From Myroides phaeus (lineage in GTDB: Bacteria; Bacteroidota; Bacteroidia; Flavobacteriales; Flavobacteriaceae): a DNA stretch of 64,000 nt. A program made the position numbers and the translations under genes. The notes under the pieces are model-generated. The model made no database searches. It was not told where the DNA came from and saw only the letters and a list, made by a program, of their open reading frames with translations. Shown here one piece after another: positions 54,307 through 64,000 of this stretch. Numbering within the stretch: the stretch's first letter is position 1; every line of letters starts with the position of its first letter. Location: positions 1,316,001 through 1,380,000 of the forward strand of contig NZ_CP047050.1 in the NCBI RefSeq assembly GCF_009799805.1, in the 5' to 3' direction.

Positions 54307-54316
54307 ATAAAAGACT

Positions 54317-54661
54317 ATGTTACAAGCTGTAGAATATTTAGAGCAACAAATTAATGAGCCACATTTTTTTGATGACTTGGTAAAACAAGTTCAGAAAGAC
54401 TTTCAGATGGCTGTTGATTTAGATATTGTATTTACAGCGCAGACTCCTGCTGAATTAGTATCTCAGGTAGTCAATGAGTTACATAGAGTAATAACTTCGA
54501 CATCTGTTTCAAAGTTTTCAAACCTATTATATAGAGTTGATGTATCAGAAGCAGATGTCAAAGCTATAAAAAGTCAAGATATAGAAGAATATCTTGAACG
54601 CATTACGTTCTTGTTGTTAAAACGAGAATTTCAAAAAGTTGTGATTAGAAATACATTCTAA
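54317..54661 (+). CDS. Conserved small protein downstream of the prenyl synthase
   Basis: 114 residues, helical and acidic, with FFDDLVKQVQKDFQMAVDLDI and the closing LLLKREFQKVVIR. No named domain. 10 bp behind the prenyl synthase, so probably co-transcribed. The last 17 bp overlap, tail to tail, with the outer-membrane protein gene on the other strand. Confidence 0.65.
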   Translation: MLQAVEYLEQQINEPHFFDDLVKQVQKDFQMAVDLDIVFTAQTPAELVSQVVNELHRVITSTSVSKFSNLLYRVDVSEADVKAIKSQDIEEYLERITFLLLKREFQKVVIRNTF

Positions 54662-55220
54662 CAAACGGCATATAAGCCCCACCATAAACCATATCTTTTT
54701 CTTTATATAAGACATTATAACGGATACCTATAGTTACAGGACCACTGCTATAACCTATCCCTAAAAATAGGGCAGTATTCCAGAAATTATCACTCATTTT
54801 TTCTTTGTCGTGATAAGTATAATTATTATTAACTCTTAACTGTTCAAGTTCAGCTGAAAGTTGTAATTGAGGTATTGGGTTAGACAAAGCGATTAAACTT
54901 CCCCCATATAACCACGAATCATATTCTTTTATAGAAGAATAATAGTACCCTCTATCTTTACTTTGTATGTAGCTACCTTGTAGACCTACACCAGCGCTAA
55001 AGTACTCATTTACTTGGTAAATAGCACTTGGAGCAATCATAATATCAGTATAACCGCTTCCAAACCCTACACCTAAACCACCACCAAATTTCCAATTTTT
55101 ATTAAAATCGTGATTTTTGGTATTATTTTTGGATTCTTGTGCAAGAATAGGAGTGGAGGTATTTAAAAAAAACGATATTGATAAAAAAAGCAATAAAGAG
55201 TTGACATTAAATATTTTCAT
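54645..55220 (-). CDS. Small outer-membrane beta-barrel protein
   Basis: 191 residues. Signal peptide (residues 1-27, ending TPILAQ), then alternating strands with glycine and aromatic ends (WKFGGGLGVGFGSGYTDIMIAPS, FSAGVGLQGSY, VTIGIRYNVLY) and a closing Phe (MPFVRMYF), as barrel proteins have. In related genomes the small gene in front of odhA is sometimes wrongly named alpha-ketoglutarate decarboxylase; nothing here supports an enzyme. Function unknown. Confidence 0.7.
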   Translation of the reverse strand: MKIFNVNSLLLFLSISFFLNTSTPILAQESKNNTKNHDFNKNWKFGGGLGVGFGSGYTDIMIAPSAIYQVNEYFSAGVGLQGSYIQSKDRGYYYSSIKEYDSWLYGGSLIALSNPIPQLQLSAELEQLRVNNNYTYHDKEKMSDNFWNTALFLGIGYSSGPVTIGIRYNVLYKEKDMVYGGAYMPFVRMYF

Positions 55221-55289
55221 TTCTGTTTTGTGGATTAATTATGAGATAAAAATAAGTAAAAACTTAGAGTATTCTCATAAAGAGTTTGT

Positions 55290-55297
55290 ATTTTTGT
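55290..55297 (+). promoter_or_regulatory. -7 box upstream of odhA
   Basis: TATTTTTG (TAnnTTTG), 38 bp before the ATG at 55336. A clear -33 element is not seen. Confidence 0.45.
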
Positions 55298-55335
55298 ATG
55301 TATAATATTTAAACAAAAGGTCTTTAGACGAAATT

Positions 55336-58110
55336 ATGGATAGATATTCCTTTTTAAATGCGGCGCACACTGCATTTTTTGCTGAGTTATATGATCAATA
55401 TTTAGAAAGTCCTGATAGTGTTGAGCCAAGTTGGAGAGCATTTTTTCAGGGTTTTGACTTCGCAAATGAATTCAGTGATGGGCCTGTAGAACGGTTGTCA
55501 CAAGCATATACTTCACCGACAAGCAATGCTAGTGTAAATAATTCAGGTCAGATAGAGCAAGTTCAAAAAGAGTTTGCTGTACTACGCTTGATTGACGCAT
55601 ATAGAACTTACGGGCACTTGTTAACTAAAACAAACCCAGTAAGAGATAGAAAAGTTGAACATCCCGATTTGAGTTTAGAGAAGTTTGGTCTTTCTCAAGC
55701 TGATATGAATGTTAGCTTTGAAGCTGCAAAAACAATACAACTTCCAACATCAACTTTATCACAAATTCTTGCACAGTTAGAAAAAGTTTACTGTTCAACG
55801 TTAGGGATAGAATACAAGTACATTACTGATGAAAAAGCAGTAAATTGGATTCAGAATCACTACGAAGCACCAGAAGCGAGATTTAACAGTGAAGAGAAAA
55901 AAGAGATACTTCACAAGTTGATTGAAGCTGTATCATTTGAAAACTTCCTAAACACAAAATATGTTGGACAAAAACGTTTCTCATTAGAGGGTCTTGAAGC
56001 TGCTATACCAGCGATGGATTTCTTGATGGATTCTGCTGCTACAAAAGGAGTAGAGGAAATCGTAGTGGGAATGGCGCACAGAGGACGTCTTAACGTTTTA
56101 GCAAATGTTTTCAAGAAACCAGCAAGAGAGATTTTCTCTGAGTTTGACGGAAAAGATTATGATACTGAGGAAGGATTTGATGGAGACGTTAAATACCACT
56201 TAGGTCTTACATCAACTCGTAAAACAAGAACAGGGAAAGAAATTCAAGTAAACTTAACACCTAACCCTTCTCACTTAGAGACTGTAGGTGCCGTTATTGA
56301 AGGTATTTCAAGAGCAAAACAAGATACTGTTTTCGCTGCTAATCCAGCAAAAGTGTTACCAATTGCTTTACACGGAGATGCTGCTATTTCTGGACAAGGT
56401 ATCGTTTACGAAATTGTGCAAATGGCACAATTAAGAGGATACAAAACAGAAGGAACAATTCACGTTGTATTGAATAACCAAGTAGGATTTACTACAAACT
56501 ATACAGATGGTCGTACTTCTACTTACTCTACTGATATTTCAAAAGTAACAGGATGTCCTGTACTTCACGTAAATGCAGATGATACTGAAGCTGCAGTAAG
56601 AGCATTCTTATTCGCTTTAGACTATCGTATGGAATTTGGTCGTGATGTATTCATTGATATGGTAGGTTACCGTAAATATGGACACAACGAAGGTGATGAG
56701 CCTAAGTTCACTCAGCCAATTTTATATAAATTAATTGCTAAACACCCTAACGCACGTAATATTTACAATGCAAGATTGTTAGAAGATAAAGTGGTTGACG
56801 ATAACTTCGTTGCTTCTTTAGAACAACAATACAAAGGAGCTTTAGAAGAAGATTTAGAGATTTCACGTAAAAACGAATTCGCTAAAATTAGAACATTTAT
56901 GGAAGAGAACTGGGAAGGATTTGAACTTGCTGGAACTCAAGAAATGTTAGCTGATTATGATACGAAAGTATCAAAAGAAGTTTTAACGGATATCGCAAAT
57001 GTAATTACTGAATTACCAGGAGATAAAAAATTCATTAATAAAGTAAAACGTCTAATCGGAGACAGACAAGCGATGTTCTTCGAAAAAGATAAGTTAGACT
57101 GGGCAATGGGTGAATTATTAGCTTATGGTTCTTTATTGACTGAAGGATACGATGTTCGTATGTCTGGACAAGACGTAGAGCGTGGTACTTTCTCTCACCG
57201 TCATGCAGTAGTTAAAACAGAAGATACTGAAGAGTCAATCATCTTGTTAAACCAATTGAAAAACCAAAAAGGACAAATGAGAATTTTTAACTCATTGTTA
57301 GCTGAATACGCTGTTTTAGGTTTTGAATATGGTTATGCATTGACAAATCCAAATACATTAACAATTTGGGAAGCGCAGTTTGGAGATTTCTCTAATGGTG
57401 CACAAATTATGATGGACCAATATATTTCTGCTGCAGAAGATAAGTGGACAAGTCAAAACGGTATTGTGATGTTATTACCTCACGGGTATGAAAACCAAGG
57501 GGCAGAACACTCATCAGCACGTTTAGAGCGTTATTTACAATTGTGTGCTGAGCACAATATGTTTGTAGCAAACTGTACGACTCCTGCAAACTTCTTCCAC
57601 TTAATGAGACGTCAAATGGTTACTAAATTTAGAAAACCATTAATTGTAATGTCTCCTAAGAGTTTATTAAGACATCCATCAGCAGTTTCTTCAATCAGTG
57701 AGTTTACTGACGGTAAATTCCAATTTGTTATCGATGATAACGGAGTTGAAGCTAAAGATGTGAAATCATTAGTATTCTGTAGTGGTAAATTCTATTACGA
57801 CTTAGTAGCTAAACGTGAAGAGTTAGGTAGAAAAGATATTGCATTTGTTCGTATTGAGCAATTGTTCCCATTACCTATCGAACAAATGAAAGAAGTTATT
57901 GCTAAGTATTCAAATGCAGACGATTATGTTTGGGCTCAAGAAGAACCTAAAAATATGGGAGCATATGGACATATGTTAATGAACTTCCACGAAAAACCTT
58001 TACGTTACGCAGGTACAAAAGCATATAGTGCTCCAGCTTCTGGAAGTTCTACACGTTCTAAAAAACGTTATGCTTATGCGATAGCTAAAGTATTCGATAA
58101 GAATTTATAA
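55336..58110 (+). CDS. sucA: 2-oxoglutarate dehydrogenase E1 component
   Basis: 924 residues, normal length. The N-terminal E2-binding helix (FLNAAHTAFFAELYDQYLESPDSVEPSWRAFFQGF) is characteristic. MAHRGRLNVLANVF and LHGDAAISGQGIVYE are hallmark thiamine-diphosphate E1 motifs, and HLETVGAVIEG, GYRKYGHNEGDEP and LLPHGYENQGAEHSSARLER complete the family. It decarboxylates 2-oxoglutarate in the TCA cycle and passes the succinyl group to E2. Followed by the E2 gene after 47 bp; no E3 gene in the window. Confidence 0.96.
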   Translation: MDRYSFLNAAHTAFFAELYDQYLESPDSVEPSWRAFFQGFDFANEFSDGPVERLSQAYTSPTSNASVNNSGQIEQVQKEFAVLRLIDAYRTYGHLLTKTNPVRDRKVEHPDLSLEKFGLSQADMNVSFEAAKTIQLPTSTLSQILAQLEKVYCSTLGIEYKYITDEKAVNWIQNHYEAPEARFNSEEKKEILHKLIEAVSFENFLNTKYVGQKRFSLEGLEAAIPAMDFLMDSAATKGVEEIVVGMAHRGRLNVLANVFKKPAREIFSEFDGKDYDTEEGFDGDVKYHLGLTSTRKTRTGKEIQVNLTPNPSHLETVGAVIEGISRAKQDTVFAANPAKVLPIALHGDAAISGQGIVYEIVQMAQLRGYKTEGTIHVVLNNQVGFTTNYTDGRTSTYSTDISKVTGCPVLHVNADDTEAAVRAFLFALDYRMEFGRDVFIDMVGYRKYGHNEGDEPKFTQPILYKLIAKHPNARNIYNARLLEDKVVDDNFVASLEQQYKGALEEDLEISRKNEFAKIRTFMEENWEGFELAGTQEMLADYDTKVSKEVLTDIANVITELPGDKKFINKVKRLIGDRQAMFFEKDKLDWAMGELLAYGSLLTEGYDVRMSGQDVERGTFSHRHAVVKTEDTEESIILLNQLKNQKGQMRIFNSLLAEYAVLGFEYGYALTNPNTLTIWEAQFGDFSNGAQIMMDQYISAAEDKWTSQNGIVMLLPHGYENQGAEHSSARLERYLQLCAEHNMFVANCTTPANFFHLMRRQMVTKFRKPLIVMSPKSLLRHPSAVSSISEFTDGKFQFVIDDNGVEAKDVKSLVFCSGKFYYDLVAKREELGRKDIAFVRIEQLFPLPIEQMKEVIAKYSNADDYVWAQEEPKNMGAYGHMLMNFHEKPLRYAGTKAYSAPASGSSTRSKKRYAYAIAKVFDKNL

Positions 58111-58157
58111 GAAAAACAGTATTTTTACAAAACAATATTTAATAAAAGAATATACAG

Positions 58158-59378
58158 ATGAGCATCTTAGAAATGAAAGTTCCTTCGCCAGGTGAATCAA
58201 TTACAGAAGTTGAAATCGCTACTTGGTTAGTTAAAGATGGAGATTACGTTGAAAAAGACCAAGCGATTGCTGAAGTAGATTCAGATAAAGCAACTTTAGA
58301 GTTACCTGCAGAAGAAAGTGGTATTATCACTTTGAAAGCTGAAGAAGGTGACGCAGTAGCTGTTGGTCAAGTAGTATGTCTAATTGATATGAGTGCTGCT
58401 AAACCTGCAGGAGGTGCTTCTACAGAGGCTAAACCAGCTGCTGAGGCTCCAAAAGCAGAAGCTCCAAAAGCTGCACCAGTGCAAGCTCCAGCTGCAACTT
58501 ATGCAACAGGAAGTGCTTCACCAGCTGCTAAGAAAATTTTAGATGAGAAAAACATCAACCCTGCAACTGTCTCAGGAACAGGAAAAGATGGAAGAATAAC
58601 TAAAGAAGACGCTTTAAACGCTAAACATTCAATGGGTACTCCAACAGGAGGATCAAGAGGAGAAGAGCGTAAAAAAATGTCTATGTTACGTCGTAAAGTT
58701 GCTGAGCGTTTAGTTGAGGCTAAAAACACAACAGCTATGTTAACTACTTTCAATGAAGTTAACTTGACTAATGTAAATAAATTAAGAAGCGAATATAAAG
58801 AAGTATTCAAATCTAAACACGGTGTTGGTTTAGGATTTATGTCTTTCTTTACTAAAGCTGTAACTCGTGCATTAGAAATGTATCCAGATGTAAACTCTAT
58901 GATCGATGGTCAAGAGCAAATCAAATACGATTTCTGTGATGTTTCTATCGCTGTATCAGGACCAAAAGGATTAATGGTACCAGTAGTTAGAAATGCTGAG
59001 TTATTATCTTTCCGTGGAGTTGAAGCTGAAATCAAACGTTTAGCTATCAGAGCACGTGATGGACAAATTACAGTTGATGAAATGACTGGAGGTACATTTA
59101 CTATTACTAATGGTGGTGTATTTGGATCTATGTTATCTACTCCAATTATCAACCCTCCACAATCTGCTATCTTAGGTATGCACAATATTATTGAGCGCCC
59201 TATCGCAGTAAACGGACAAGTTGAAATTCACCCAATGATGTATTTAGCACTTTCTTATGACCACAGAATTATTGACGGACGTGAGTCAGTTGGTTTCTTA
59301 GTGGCTATTAAAGAAGCTTTAGAAAATCCGGTTGAGTTGTTAATGGACAACAATCCTAAAAAAGCATTAGAACTTTAG
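58158..59378 (+). CDS. sucB: 2-oxoglutarate dehydrogenase E2 (dihydrolipoyl succinyltransferase)
   Basis: 406 residues. One lipoyl domain (residues 1-77, lipoyl lysine in [15 protein letters not shown]), an Ala/Pro/Lys-rich linker ([17 protein letters not shown]), a peripheral-subunit-binding domain ([32 protein letters not shown], about 118-150) and the catalytic domain ending in the active-site signature [11 protein letters not shown] (His about 375). It transfers the succinyl group to CoA. Co-transcribed with sucA; a terminator follows. Confidence 0.96.
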   Translation: MSILEMKVPSPGESITEVEIATWLVKDGDYVEKDQAIAEVDSDKATLELPAEESGIITLKAEEGDAVAVGQVVCLIDMSAAKPAGGASTEAKPAAEAPKAEAPKAAPVQAPAATYATGSASPAAKKILDEKNINPATVSGTGKDGRITKEDALNAKHSMGTPTGGSRGEERKKMSMLRRKVAERLVEAKNTTAMLTTFNEVNLTNVNKLRSEYKEVFKSKHGVGLGFMSFFTKAVTRALEMYPDVNSMIDGQEQIKYDFCDVSIAVSGPKGLMVPVVRNAELLSFRGVEAEIKRLAIRARDGQITVDEMTGGTFTITNGGVFGSMLSTPIINPPQSAILGMHNIIERPIAVNGQVEIHPMMYLALSYDHRIIDGRESVGFLVAIKEALENPVELLMDNNPKKALEL

Positions 59379-59405
59379 TAGAGCTAAGTTTTAAGGACTA
59401 TATAG

Positions 59406-59440
59406 AAAAGGCTAATCTCTTATGGAGGTTAGCCTTTTTC
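59406..59440 (+). terminator. Terminator of sucAB
   Basis: AAAAGGCTAA ... TTAGCCTTTTT stem with T-run, 28 bp behind the sucB stop. Confidence 0.85.
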
Positions 59441-59670
59441 TTTTGTTTTATAGTGAAAAATAAGTGTTTGTTATTAATTGACACAATGTTGGATTGGGTA
59501 GCTTGTAGCCTTGATGTTTGTTGGGTTTGTTGTTTTTTGATTAAAATAAGTTGCTGTAAATGAGAGAATTGTGTAACTACTTGACTTATAGGTATTGTTA
59601 ATAACTTTAGTTTTTTGTGGATAAGTTATACGGCGTTCAATTTCGTATCATGTAAAAAATGACAATCTTT

Positions 59671-59695
59671 GTTTACTTAACATCGTTAAGTAAAC
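59671..59695. promoter_or_regulatory. Operator-like palindrome upstream of nrdBA
   Basis: GTTTACTTAAC-ATC-GTTAAGTAAAC: perfect 11-bp arms around 3 bp, 45 bp before the nrdB ATG, no T-run, hence an operator rather than a terminator. It does not look like the NrdR box I know (acaCwAtATaTwGtgt), so the regulator is open. Confidence 0.65.
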
Positions 59696-59740
59696 ATTTC
59701 ATATGTTGAAAATTGTCTAAATCTTTATAATGAAAATCCT

Positions 59741-60718
59741 ATGAGTATTCAAGAACCTATTTTAACAGAGAATAAAAATCGTTTTGTTATTTTTCCAATT
59801 AAACACCATGATATTTGGGACTGGTATAAAAAAATGGAAGCAAGTTTTTGGACTGCAGAAGAGATTGACTTACATCAAGATTTATCAGATTGGAACAACA
59901 AATTGAATGAAGATGAACGTTATTTCATTAAACATATTCTTGCATTTTTTGCTGCATCTGATGGTATTGTAAATGAGAATTTAGCTGAGAACTTTGTAAA
60001 TGAAGTACAGTATCCAGAAGCAAAGTTTTTCTACGGTTTCCAAATTATGATGGAAAACATCCATAGTGAAACATATTCTTTGTTAATCGATACCTACGTT
60101 AAAAACGAAGAGGAAAAAGATAAATTGTTCCGCGCAATTGAAGTATTTCCTGCTATTATGAAAAAGGCAGAATGGGCATTGAAATGGATTGAATCAGATT
60201 CATTTGCTGAGCGTTTGATTGCTTTTGCTGCTGTAGAAGGAATTTTCTTTTCAGGATCTTTTTGTTCAATTTTCTGGTTGAAAAAACGTGGATTAATGCC
60301 AGGGTTAACTTTCTCAAATGAGTTGATTTCAAGAGATGAGGGATTACATTGTGATTTTGCAGTTCACTTACACAACCACCACTTGATTAATAAAGTGCCA
60401 AAAGCGCGTATTAGAGAGATTTTAGTAGATGCTTTAGATATTGAGCGCGAGTTTATTACTGAGTCGTTACCAGTAAGTTTAATAGGAATGAATGCTGTTC
60501 TAATGACACAATACTTAGAGTTTGTTACAGACCGATTATTAGTAGAATTAGGATGCGAGAAAGAATACAATGTAAGCAACCCTTTTGATTTTATGGATAT
60601 GATTTCTCTACAAGGTAAAACTAACTTTTTTGAAAAACGAGTTTCGGAATATCAAAAAGCGGGAGTTATCAGTAAAGAAGAAGGGGGTAATAAAATTAGC
60701 TTTGATGCTGATTTTTAA
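59741..60718 (+). CDS. nrdB: Class Ia ribonucleotide reductase small subunit
   Basis: 325 residues. The di-iron ligands and radical Tyr region are visible: [10 protein letters not shown] and [17 protein letters not shown] (Glu, His and the radical-bearing Tyr), and [34 protein letters not shown] for the second half. It holds the tyrosyl radical that starts deoxyribonucleotide formation in the large subunit. The large subunit follows after 27 bp. Confidence 0.95.
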   Translation: MSIQEPILTENKNRFVIFPIKHHDIWDWYKKMEASFWTAEEIDLHQDLSDWNNKLNEDERYFIKHILAFFAASDGIVNENLAENFVNEVQYPEAKFFYGFQIMMENIHSETYSLLIDTYVKNEEEKDKLFRAIEVFPAIMKKAEWALKWIESDSFAERLIAFAAVEGIFFSGSFCSIFWLKKRGLMPGLTFSNELISRDEGLHCDFAVHLHNHHLINKVPKARIREILVDALDIEREFITESLPVSLIGMNAVLMTQYLEFVTDRLLVELGCEKEYNVSNPFDFMDMISLQGKTNFFEKRVSEYQKAGVISKEEGGNKISFDADF

Positions 60719-60745
60719 TTAATAATAAATAGCTAAAAGAAAGAG

Positions 60746-63139
60746 ATGTTTGTAGTAAAAAGAGACGGTAGAAGAGAGCCTGTAATGTTTGATAAAATTA
60801 CAGATCGAATCAGAATATTATGTTACGAATTAAATGAGTTAGTTGACCCAGTAAAGGTTGCTATGCGTGTAATTGAAGGGCTATATGACGGAGTTAGTAC
60901 ATCTGAATTGGATAGTTTGGCAGCAGAGACTGCAGCATCTATGACAGTATCTCACCCGGATTATGCTTTGTTAGCTGCGAGAATTGCTGTCTCTAACTTA
61001 CATAAAAACACAAAAAAGGTTTTCTCTGAAACTGTAGAAGACTTATATCGCTATGTTAATCCAAGAACAAATCAAGAGGCGCCATTGATTGCAGACGATG
61101 TTTATCGCGTAATTATGGAAAATGTAGATAGATTAGATTCTTCGATTATTTATCAACGCGATTTTAATTATGATTACTTTGGTTTTAAAACATTAGAGCG
61201 TTCTTACTTATTGCGTTTGAATGGTCAGATTGTTGAGAGACCACAACATATGTTAATGCGTGTTGCTGTAGGTATTCACTTAGATGATATTGACTCTGTA
61301 ATTGAAACTTATGAGTTGATGTCTAAAAAGTATTTTACACACGCTACACCAACTTTATTTAATTCAGGTACGCCTAAACCTCAGATGTCTTCTTGTTTCT
61401 TATTGACAATGCAAGATGATAGTATTGAGGGGATTTATGACACTTTAAAACAAACAGCGAAGATTTCACAATCAGCTGGAGGAATTGGACTATCAATTCA
61501 CAATATTAGAGCAACAGGTTCATATATTAGAGGAACAAATGGTACATCAAATGGTATTGTGCCTATGTTGCGTGTATTTAATGATACAGCGCGTTATGTA
61601 GATCAAGGAGGAGGAAAGAGAAAAGGTAGTTTTGCTATCTATATTGAGCCTTGGCATGCTGATGTATTTGACTTTATCGAATTGCGTAAGAATCACGGTA
61701 AAGAAGAAATGCGTGCACGTGATTTATTCTTGGCATTGTGGATTAACGATTTGTTTATGAAGCGTGTTGAAACTGATGGAACTTGGACATTAATGTGTCC
61801 TAATGAGTGTCCAGGTCTTTGTGATGTTTATGGAGAAGAGTTTGAACAATTATACTTGTCTTATGAACAAGCAGGAAAAGGTCGTCGTACAATAAAAGCA
61901 CGCGAACTTTGGGAAGCTATTTTAGATGCTCAGATTGAGACAGGAACACCTTATATGCTTTATAAAGATGCAGCGAATAGTAAATCAAATCAAAAGAATT
62001 TAGGTGTAATCCGTTCGTCAAACTTGTGTACAGAAATTATGGAGTACACTTCTCCTGATGAAGTAGCAGTTTGTAATTTAGCGTCAGTTTCACTTCCAAT
62101 GTTTGTTGAGAATGGAGAATTTAACCACGCTTATTTATTTGACGTTACAAAGAGGATTACGCGAAACTTGAACAAAGTTATTGATCGTAATTATTATCCT
62201 GTAGAAGAGGCTTATAATTCGAATATGCGCCATAGACCAGTTGGTTTAGGAGTACAAGGATTGGCAGATGCATTTATTTTAATGCGTTTACCGTTTACAA
62301 GTCCAAAAGCAAAGCAATTAAATCAAGAGATATTTGAGACTATTTACTTCGCGGCAGTAACTGCATCGATGGAGATGGCAAAAGAAGAAGGACCATATTC
62401 TACATTTGAAGGATCTCCGATTTCACAAGGAGAATTCCAATTTAACCTTTGGGGTATAAAAGACGAAGAGTTAAGTGGTAGATGGAATTGGGATGCTTTA
62501 CGTCAGGAAGTTGTTAAAAATGGGGTTAGAAACTCTTTGTTATTAGCACCTATGCCAACAGCGTCAACATCTCAGATACTTGGAAATAACGAGGCATTTG
62601 AACCGTATACGTCTAATATTTACACAAGACGTGTATTGTCTGGAGAGTTTATCGTTGTAAACAAACATTTATTGAGAGATTTAGTTGATTTAGGTTTGTG
62701 GAATGAAGACTTGAAGCAAGAAATTATGAGAGCGAATGGTTCAATTCAACACATTGATTATATTCCTGCTGATATTCGAGAATTGTATAAAACAGTTTGG
62801 GAATTAAGTATGAAAGACATTATTGATATGTCTCGTCAACGTGGTTATTTTGTTGATCAGTCTCAATCGTTGAACTTGTTTATGGAAGGAGCAAACTATG
62901 CTAAGTTGACATCTATGCATTTCTATGCTTGGAAGTCTGGACTTAAAACAGGTATGTATTACTTAAGAACGAAGTCTGCTGTTGATGCAATTAAGTTTAC
63001 GTTGAATAATGAAAAGAAAGCAAATTCAATTAATGTAGTAGAACCTTCTGCAATTTCTGCTGAAGAGTATAGAGCTATGGTTGAAAGAGCAAAGATGGCA
63101 TCTAATGAAGAAGATGATTGCGAAATGTGTGGTGCATAA
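60746..63139 (+). CDS. nrdA: Class Ia ribonucleotide reductase large subunit
   Basis: 797 residues. ATP-cone at the N terminus (residues 1-90, [16 protein letters not shown]), active-site Cys in [10 protein letters not shown] and in [23 protein letters not shown], radical-transfer and loop regions ([17 protein letters not shown]), and the C-terminal redox Cys pair CEMCGA. Converts ribonucleoside diphosphates to deoxy forms with NrdB. Feedback control by ATP/dATP through the intact ATP-cone is expected. Followed by a terminator. Confidence 0.96.
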   Translation: MFVVKRDGRREPVMFDKITDRIRILCYELNELVDPVKVAMRVIEGLYDGVSTSELDSLAAETAASMTVSHPDYALLAARIAVSNLHKNTKKVFSETVEDLYRYVNPRTNQEAPLIADDVYRVIMENVDRLDSSIIYQRDFNYDYFGFKTLERSYLLRLNGQIVERPQHMLMRVAVGIHLDDIDSVIETYELMSKKYFTHATPTLFNSGTPKPQMSSCFLLTMQDDSIEGIYDTLKQTAKISQSAGGIGLSIHNIRATGSYIRGTNGTSNGIVPMLRVFNDTARYVDQGGGKRKGSFAIYIEPWHADVFDFIELRKNHGKEEMRARDLFLALWINDLFMKRVETDGTWTLMCPNECPGLCDVYGEEFEQLYLSYEQAGKGRRTIKARELWEAILDAQIETGTPYMLYKDAANSKSNQKNLGVIRSSNLCTEIMEYTSPDEVAVCNLASVSLPMFVENGEFNHAYLFDVTKRITRNLNKVIDRNYYPVEEAYNSNMRHRPVGLGVQGLADAFILMRLPFTSPKAKQLNQEIFETIYFAAVTASMEMAKEEGPYSTFEGSPISQGEFQFNLWGIKDEELSGRWNWDALRQEVVKNGVRNSLLLAPMPTASTSQILGNNEAFEPYTSNIYTRRVLSGEFIVVNKHLLRDLVDLGLWNEDLKQEIMRANGSIQHIDYIPADIRELYKTVWELSMKDIIDMSRQRGYFVDQSQSLNLFMEGANYAKLTSMHFYAWKSGLKTGMYYLRTKSAVDAIKFTLNNEKKANSINVVEPSAISAEEYRAMVERAKMASNEEDDCEMCGA

Positions 63140-63162
63140 TTTCAGCGTTTAAAATATTTACA

Positions 63163-63193
63163 AAGCCCAAGTGATATACACTTGGGCTTTTTT
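63163..63193 (+). terminator. Terminator of nrdBA
   Basis: AAGCCCAAGTG-ATATA-CACTTGGGCTT with T-run. Confidence 0.9.
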
Positions 63194-63260
63194 GTTTAAA
63201 ACAGTTACACTAAAACATATTTTATTTAGTGTATTTTTATTGTTTTAAAAAGCAAATAGT

Positions 63261-64000
63261 ATGTTTAAAAAGATCATTGGAGTTTATTTGTTTCTATTAG
63301 GAAGCTTCTCTGTTTTTGGGCAAGAGATTATATATAGTACCGGAAAGGTAGTTGATATATCAAGTTGTATCGCTTCATCTAATCGTATTCGAACAATTAT
63401 GGATGATAATGAAGAAGGGATGTCTACTTATTATTTGATTCAAAAAGATGATGGCAGTGACTTAGTGATTGATCAAGAACAAGTTTTTTATTATGATGTA
63501 GGAGCTCCTGATTTTGAAAGTGAGGGGTATATTCGTTTTCGAGATAAGCAAACGAATTTAGTTGGATTGTATAACGACAAAGGAGAGATAGTTCTTTCAC
63601 CGATTTATACCAGTCTATCTCGAGTTCACAATGGAGTACTTTATGCATTAAGTGATGCAAAAGTTAGAAATATAGGGCGTGGTGGAGATGAACATATTGT
63701 TTTTGAAGGAGGCAAGACGAGGTTGATAAAGCCTGATGGCACAGTCTTGATTAACGAAATGTTAGCGCCAAATGTTGTTTTAGATATGTATAGTTTATCA
63801 ATAACAGAACAGCCTATGCAAGATGAACGTTATATGAGTTTGTTAGGTGTAAATGGGAAGTATTACAATTTTCTAAATTTAGAAAGCTATTTCAAGAGAT
63901 TCGTAGAAGAGGACTTTTTACCCAAAAGTAAAGGCGAAGAGTGGCTTGATTTTACAAATGAGAATACAATAGTCAATATTGAACTTAACAATGGAAGTAT
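63261..64000 (+). CDS. Secreted protein with WG-repeat-like units, cut by the window end
   Basis: The frame from the ATG at 63261 is open to the last base of the window, so the C terminus is missing; at least 246 residues. Signal peptide (MFKKIIGVYLFLLGSFSVFGQ). The segments IRFRDKQTNLVGLYNDKGEI, VLSPIYTSLSRVHNGVLYAL and TRLIKPDGTVLINEML resemble WG-repeat proteins (G-(L/V)-x-(D/N)-x-x-G then P-x-(Y/F)), which are common and poorly understood in Bacteroidota. Probably periplasmic or cell-surface. Confidence 0.65.
   Translation, partial: MFKKIIGVYLFLLGSFSVFGQEIIYSTGKVVDISSCIASSNRIRTIMDDNEEGMSTYYLIQKDDGSDLVIDQEQVFYYDVGAPDFESEGYIRFRDKQTNLVGLYNDKGEIVLSPIYTSLSRVHNGVLYALSDAKVRNIGRGGDEHIVFEGGKTRLIKPDGTVLINEMLAPNVVLDMYSLSITEQPMQDERYMSLLGVNGKYYNFLNLESYFKRFVEEDFLPKSKGEEWLDFTNENTIVNIELNNGS

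Larger units (their letters stand above)
59379..59740. other. Intergenic region between sucB and nrdB
   Basis: About 360 bp: the sucB terminator at 59406-59440, an AT-rich middle without structure, and the operator-like palindrome at 59671-59695 close to the nrdB start. Confidence 0.6.

Noticed and set aside
54645..55220. Alpha-ketoglutarate decarboxylase as name for the small gene before sucA
   Set aside because: Signal peptide and barrel strands show an outer-membrane protein; no thiamine-binding motif.

Overview
The window is AT-rich chromosomal DNA from a member of the Bacteroidota, most likely a Flavobacteriaceae species close to Myroides (inference from protein style, not a database match). 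Supporting signs are TAnnTTTG-type -7 promoter boxes, TonB-type outer-membrane barrel proteins with carboxypeptidase-like plug extensions, a DUF983 protein, CCA-less tRNA genes, and the rbfA-lolE and odhA-odhB gene pairs typical of this family.

Layout. 1-4.3 kb is core DNA: an AraC regulator, tRNA-Trp, a DUF983 protein, a secreted coiled-coil protein and an SDR/epimerase. From 4.375 to 22.18 kb lies a mobilizable island inserted in the 3' end of a CAU-anticodon tRNA gene. It is bounded by a tRNA 3'-end duplicate on the left and the intact tRNA on the right, with a 20-bp arm-type repeat at each end. It carries a tyrosine integrase, an excisionase-like HTH protein, a primase and a helicase, a MobC/relaxase module with a candidate oriT, two XRE regulators, RadC, a HEPN-like protein and a PD-(D/E)XK nuclease. 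No conjugation pilus genes are visible, so it probably depends on a helper.

The most striking part of the island is 6.6-11.9 kb. A Mpi-like serine recombinase sits beside a promoterless second copy of the C-terminal specificity domain of a large type IIG restriction-modification enzyme. The silent cassette and the expressed gene are tail-to-tail. A 21-bp perfect inverted repeat sits exactly at the start of homology in both, in the same reading frame. Inversion of 7289-9066 would replace the DNA-recognition end of the enzyme in frame. This is a self-contained phase-variable restriction system whose specificity changes by DNA inversion.

From 22.1 kb core DNA resumes: two tRNAs, methylmalonyl-CoA epimerase, RbfA and LolE. 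At 24.7-32.3 kb a tightly coupled operon encodes a Sel1-repeat protein, a divergent HSP90-family ATPase and two of three paralogous proteins of unknown family, with the third paralogue just downstream. I regard this as the second candidate for an undescribed system. Then come a repeat-rich protein ending in a clamp-binding-like motif, D-lactate dehydrogenase, a DEAH helicase with membrane segments, two tandem TonB-type barrels, a small XRE protein, an ISAon1-type transposase remnant, a KAS III enzyme and another AraC regulator.

The right end holds an autoregulated TetR-TolC-MFP-RND efflux operon, a polyprenyl diphosphate synthase, a small outer-membrane protein, 2-oxoglutarate dehydrogenase E1/E2, class Ia ribonucleotide reductase (nrdB-nrdA) behind a perfect palindrome, and a secreted protein cut by the window edge.
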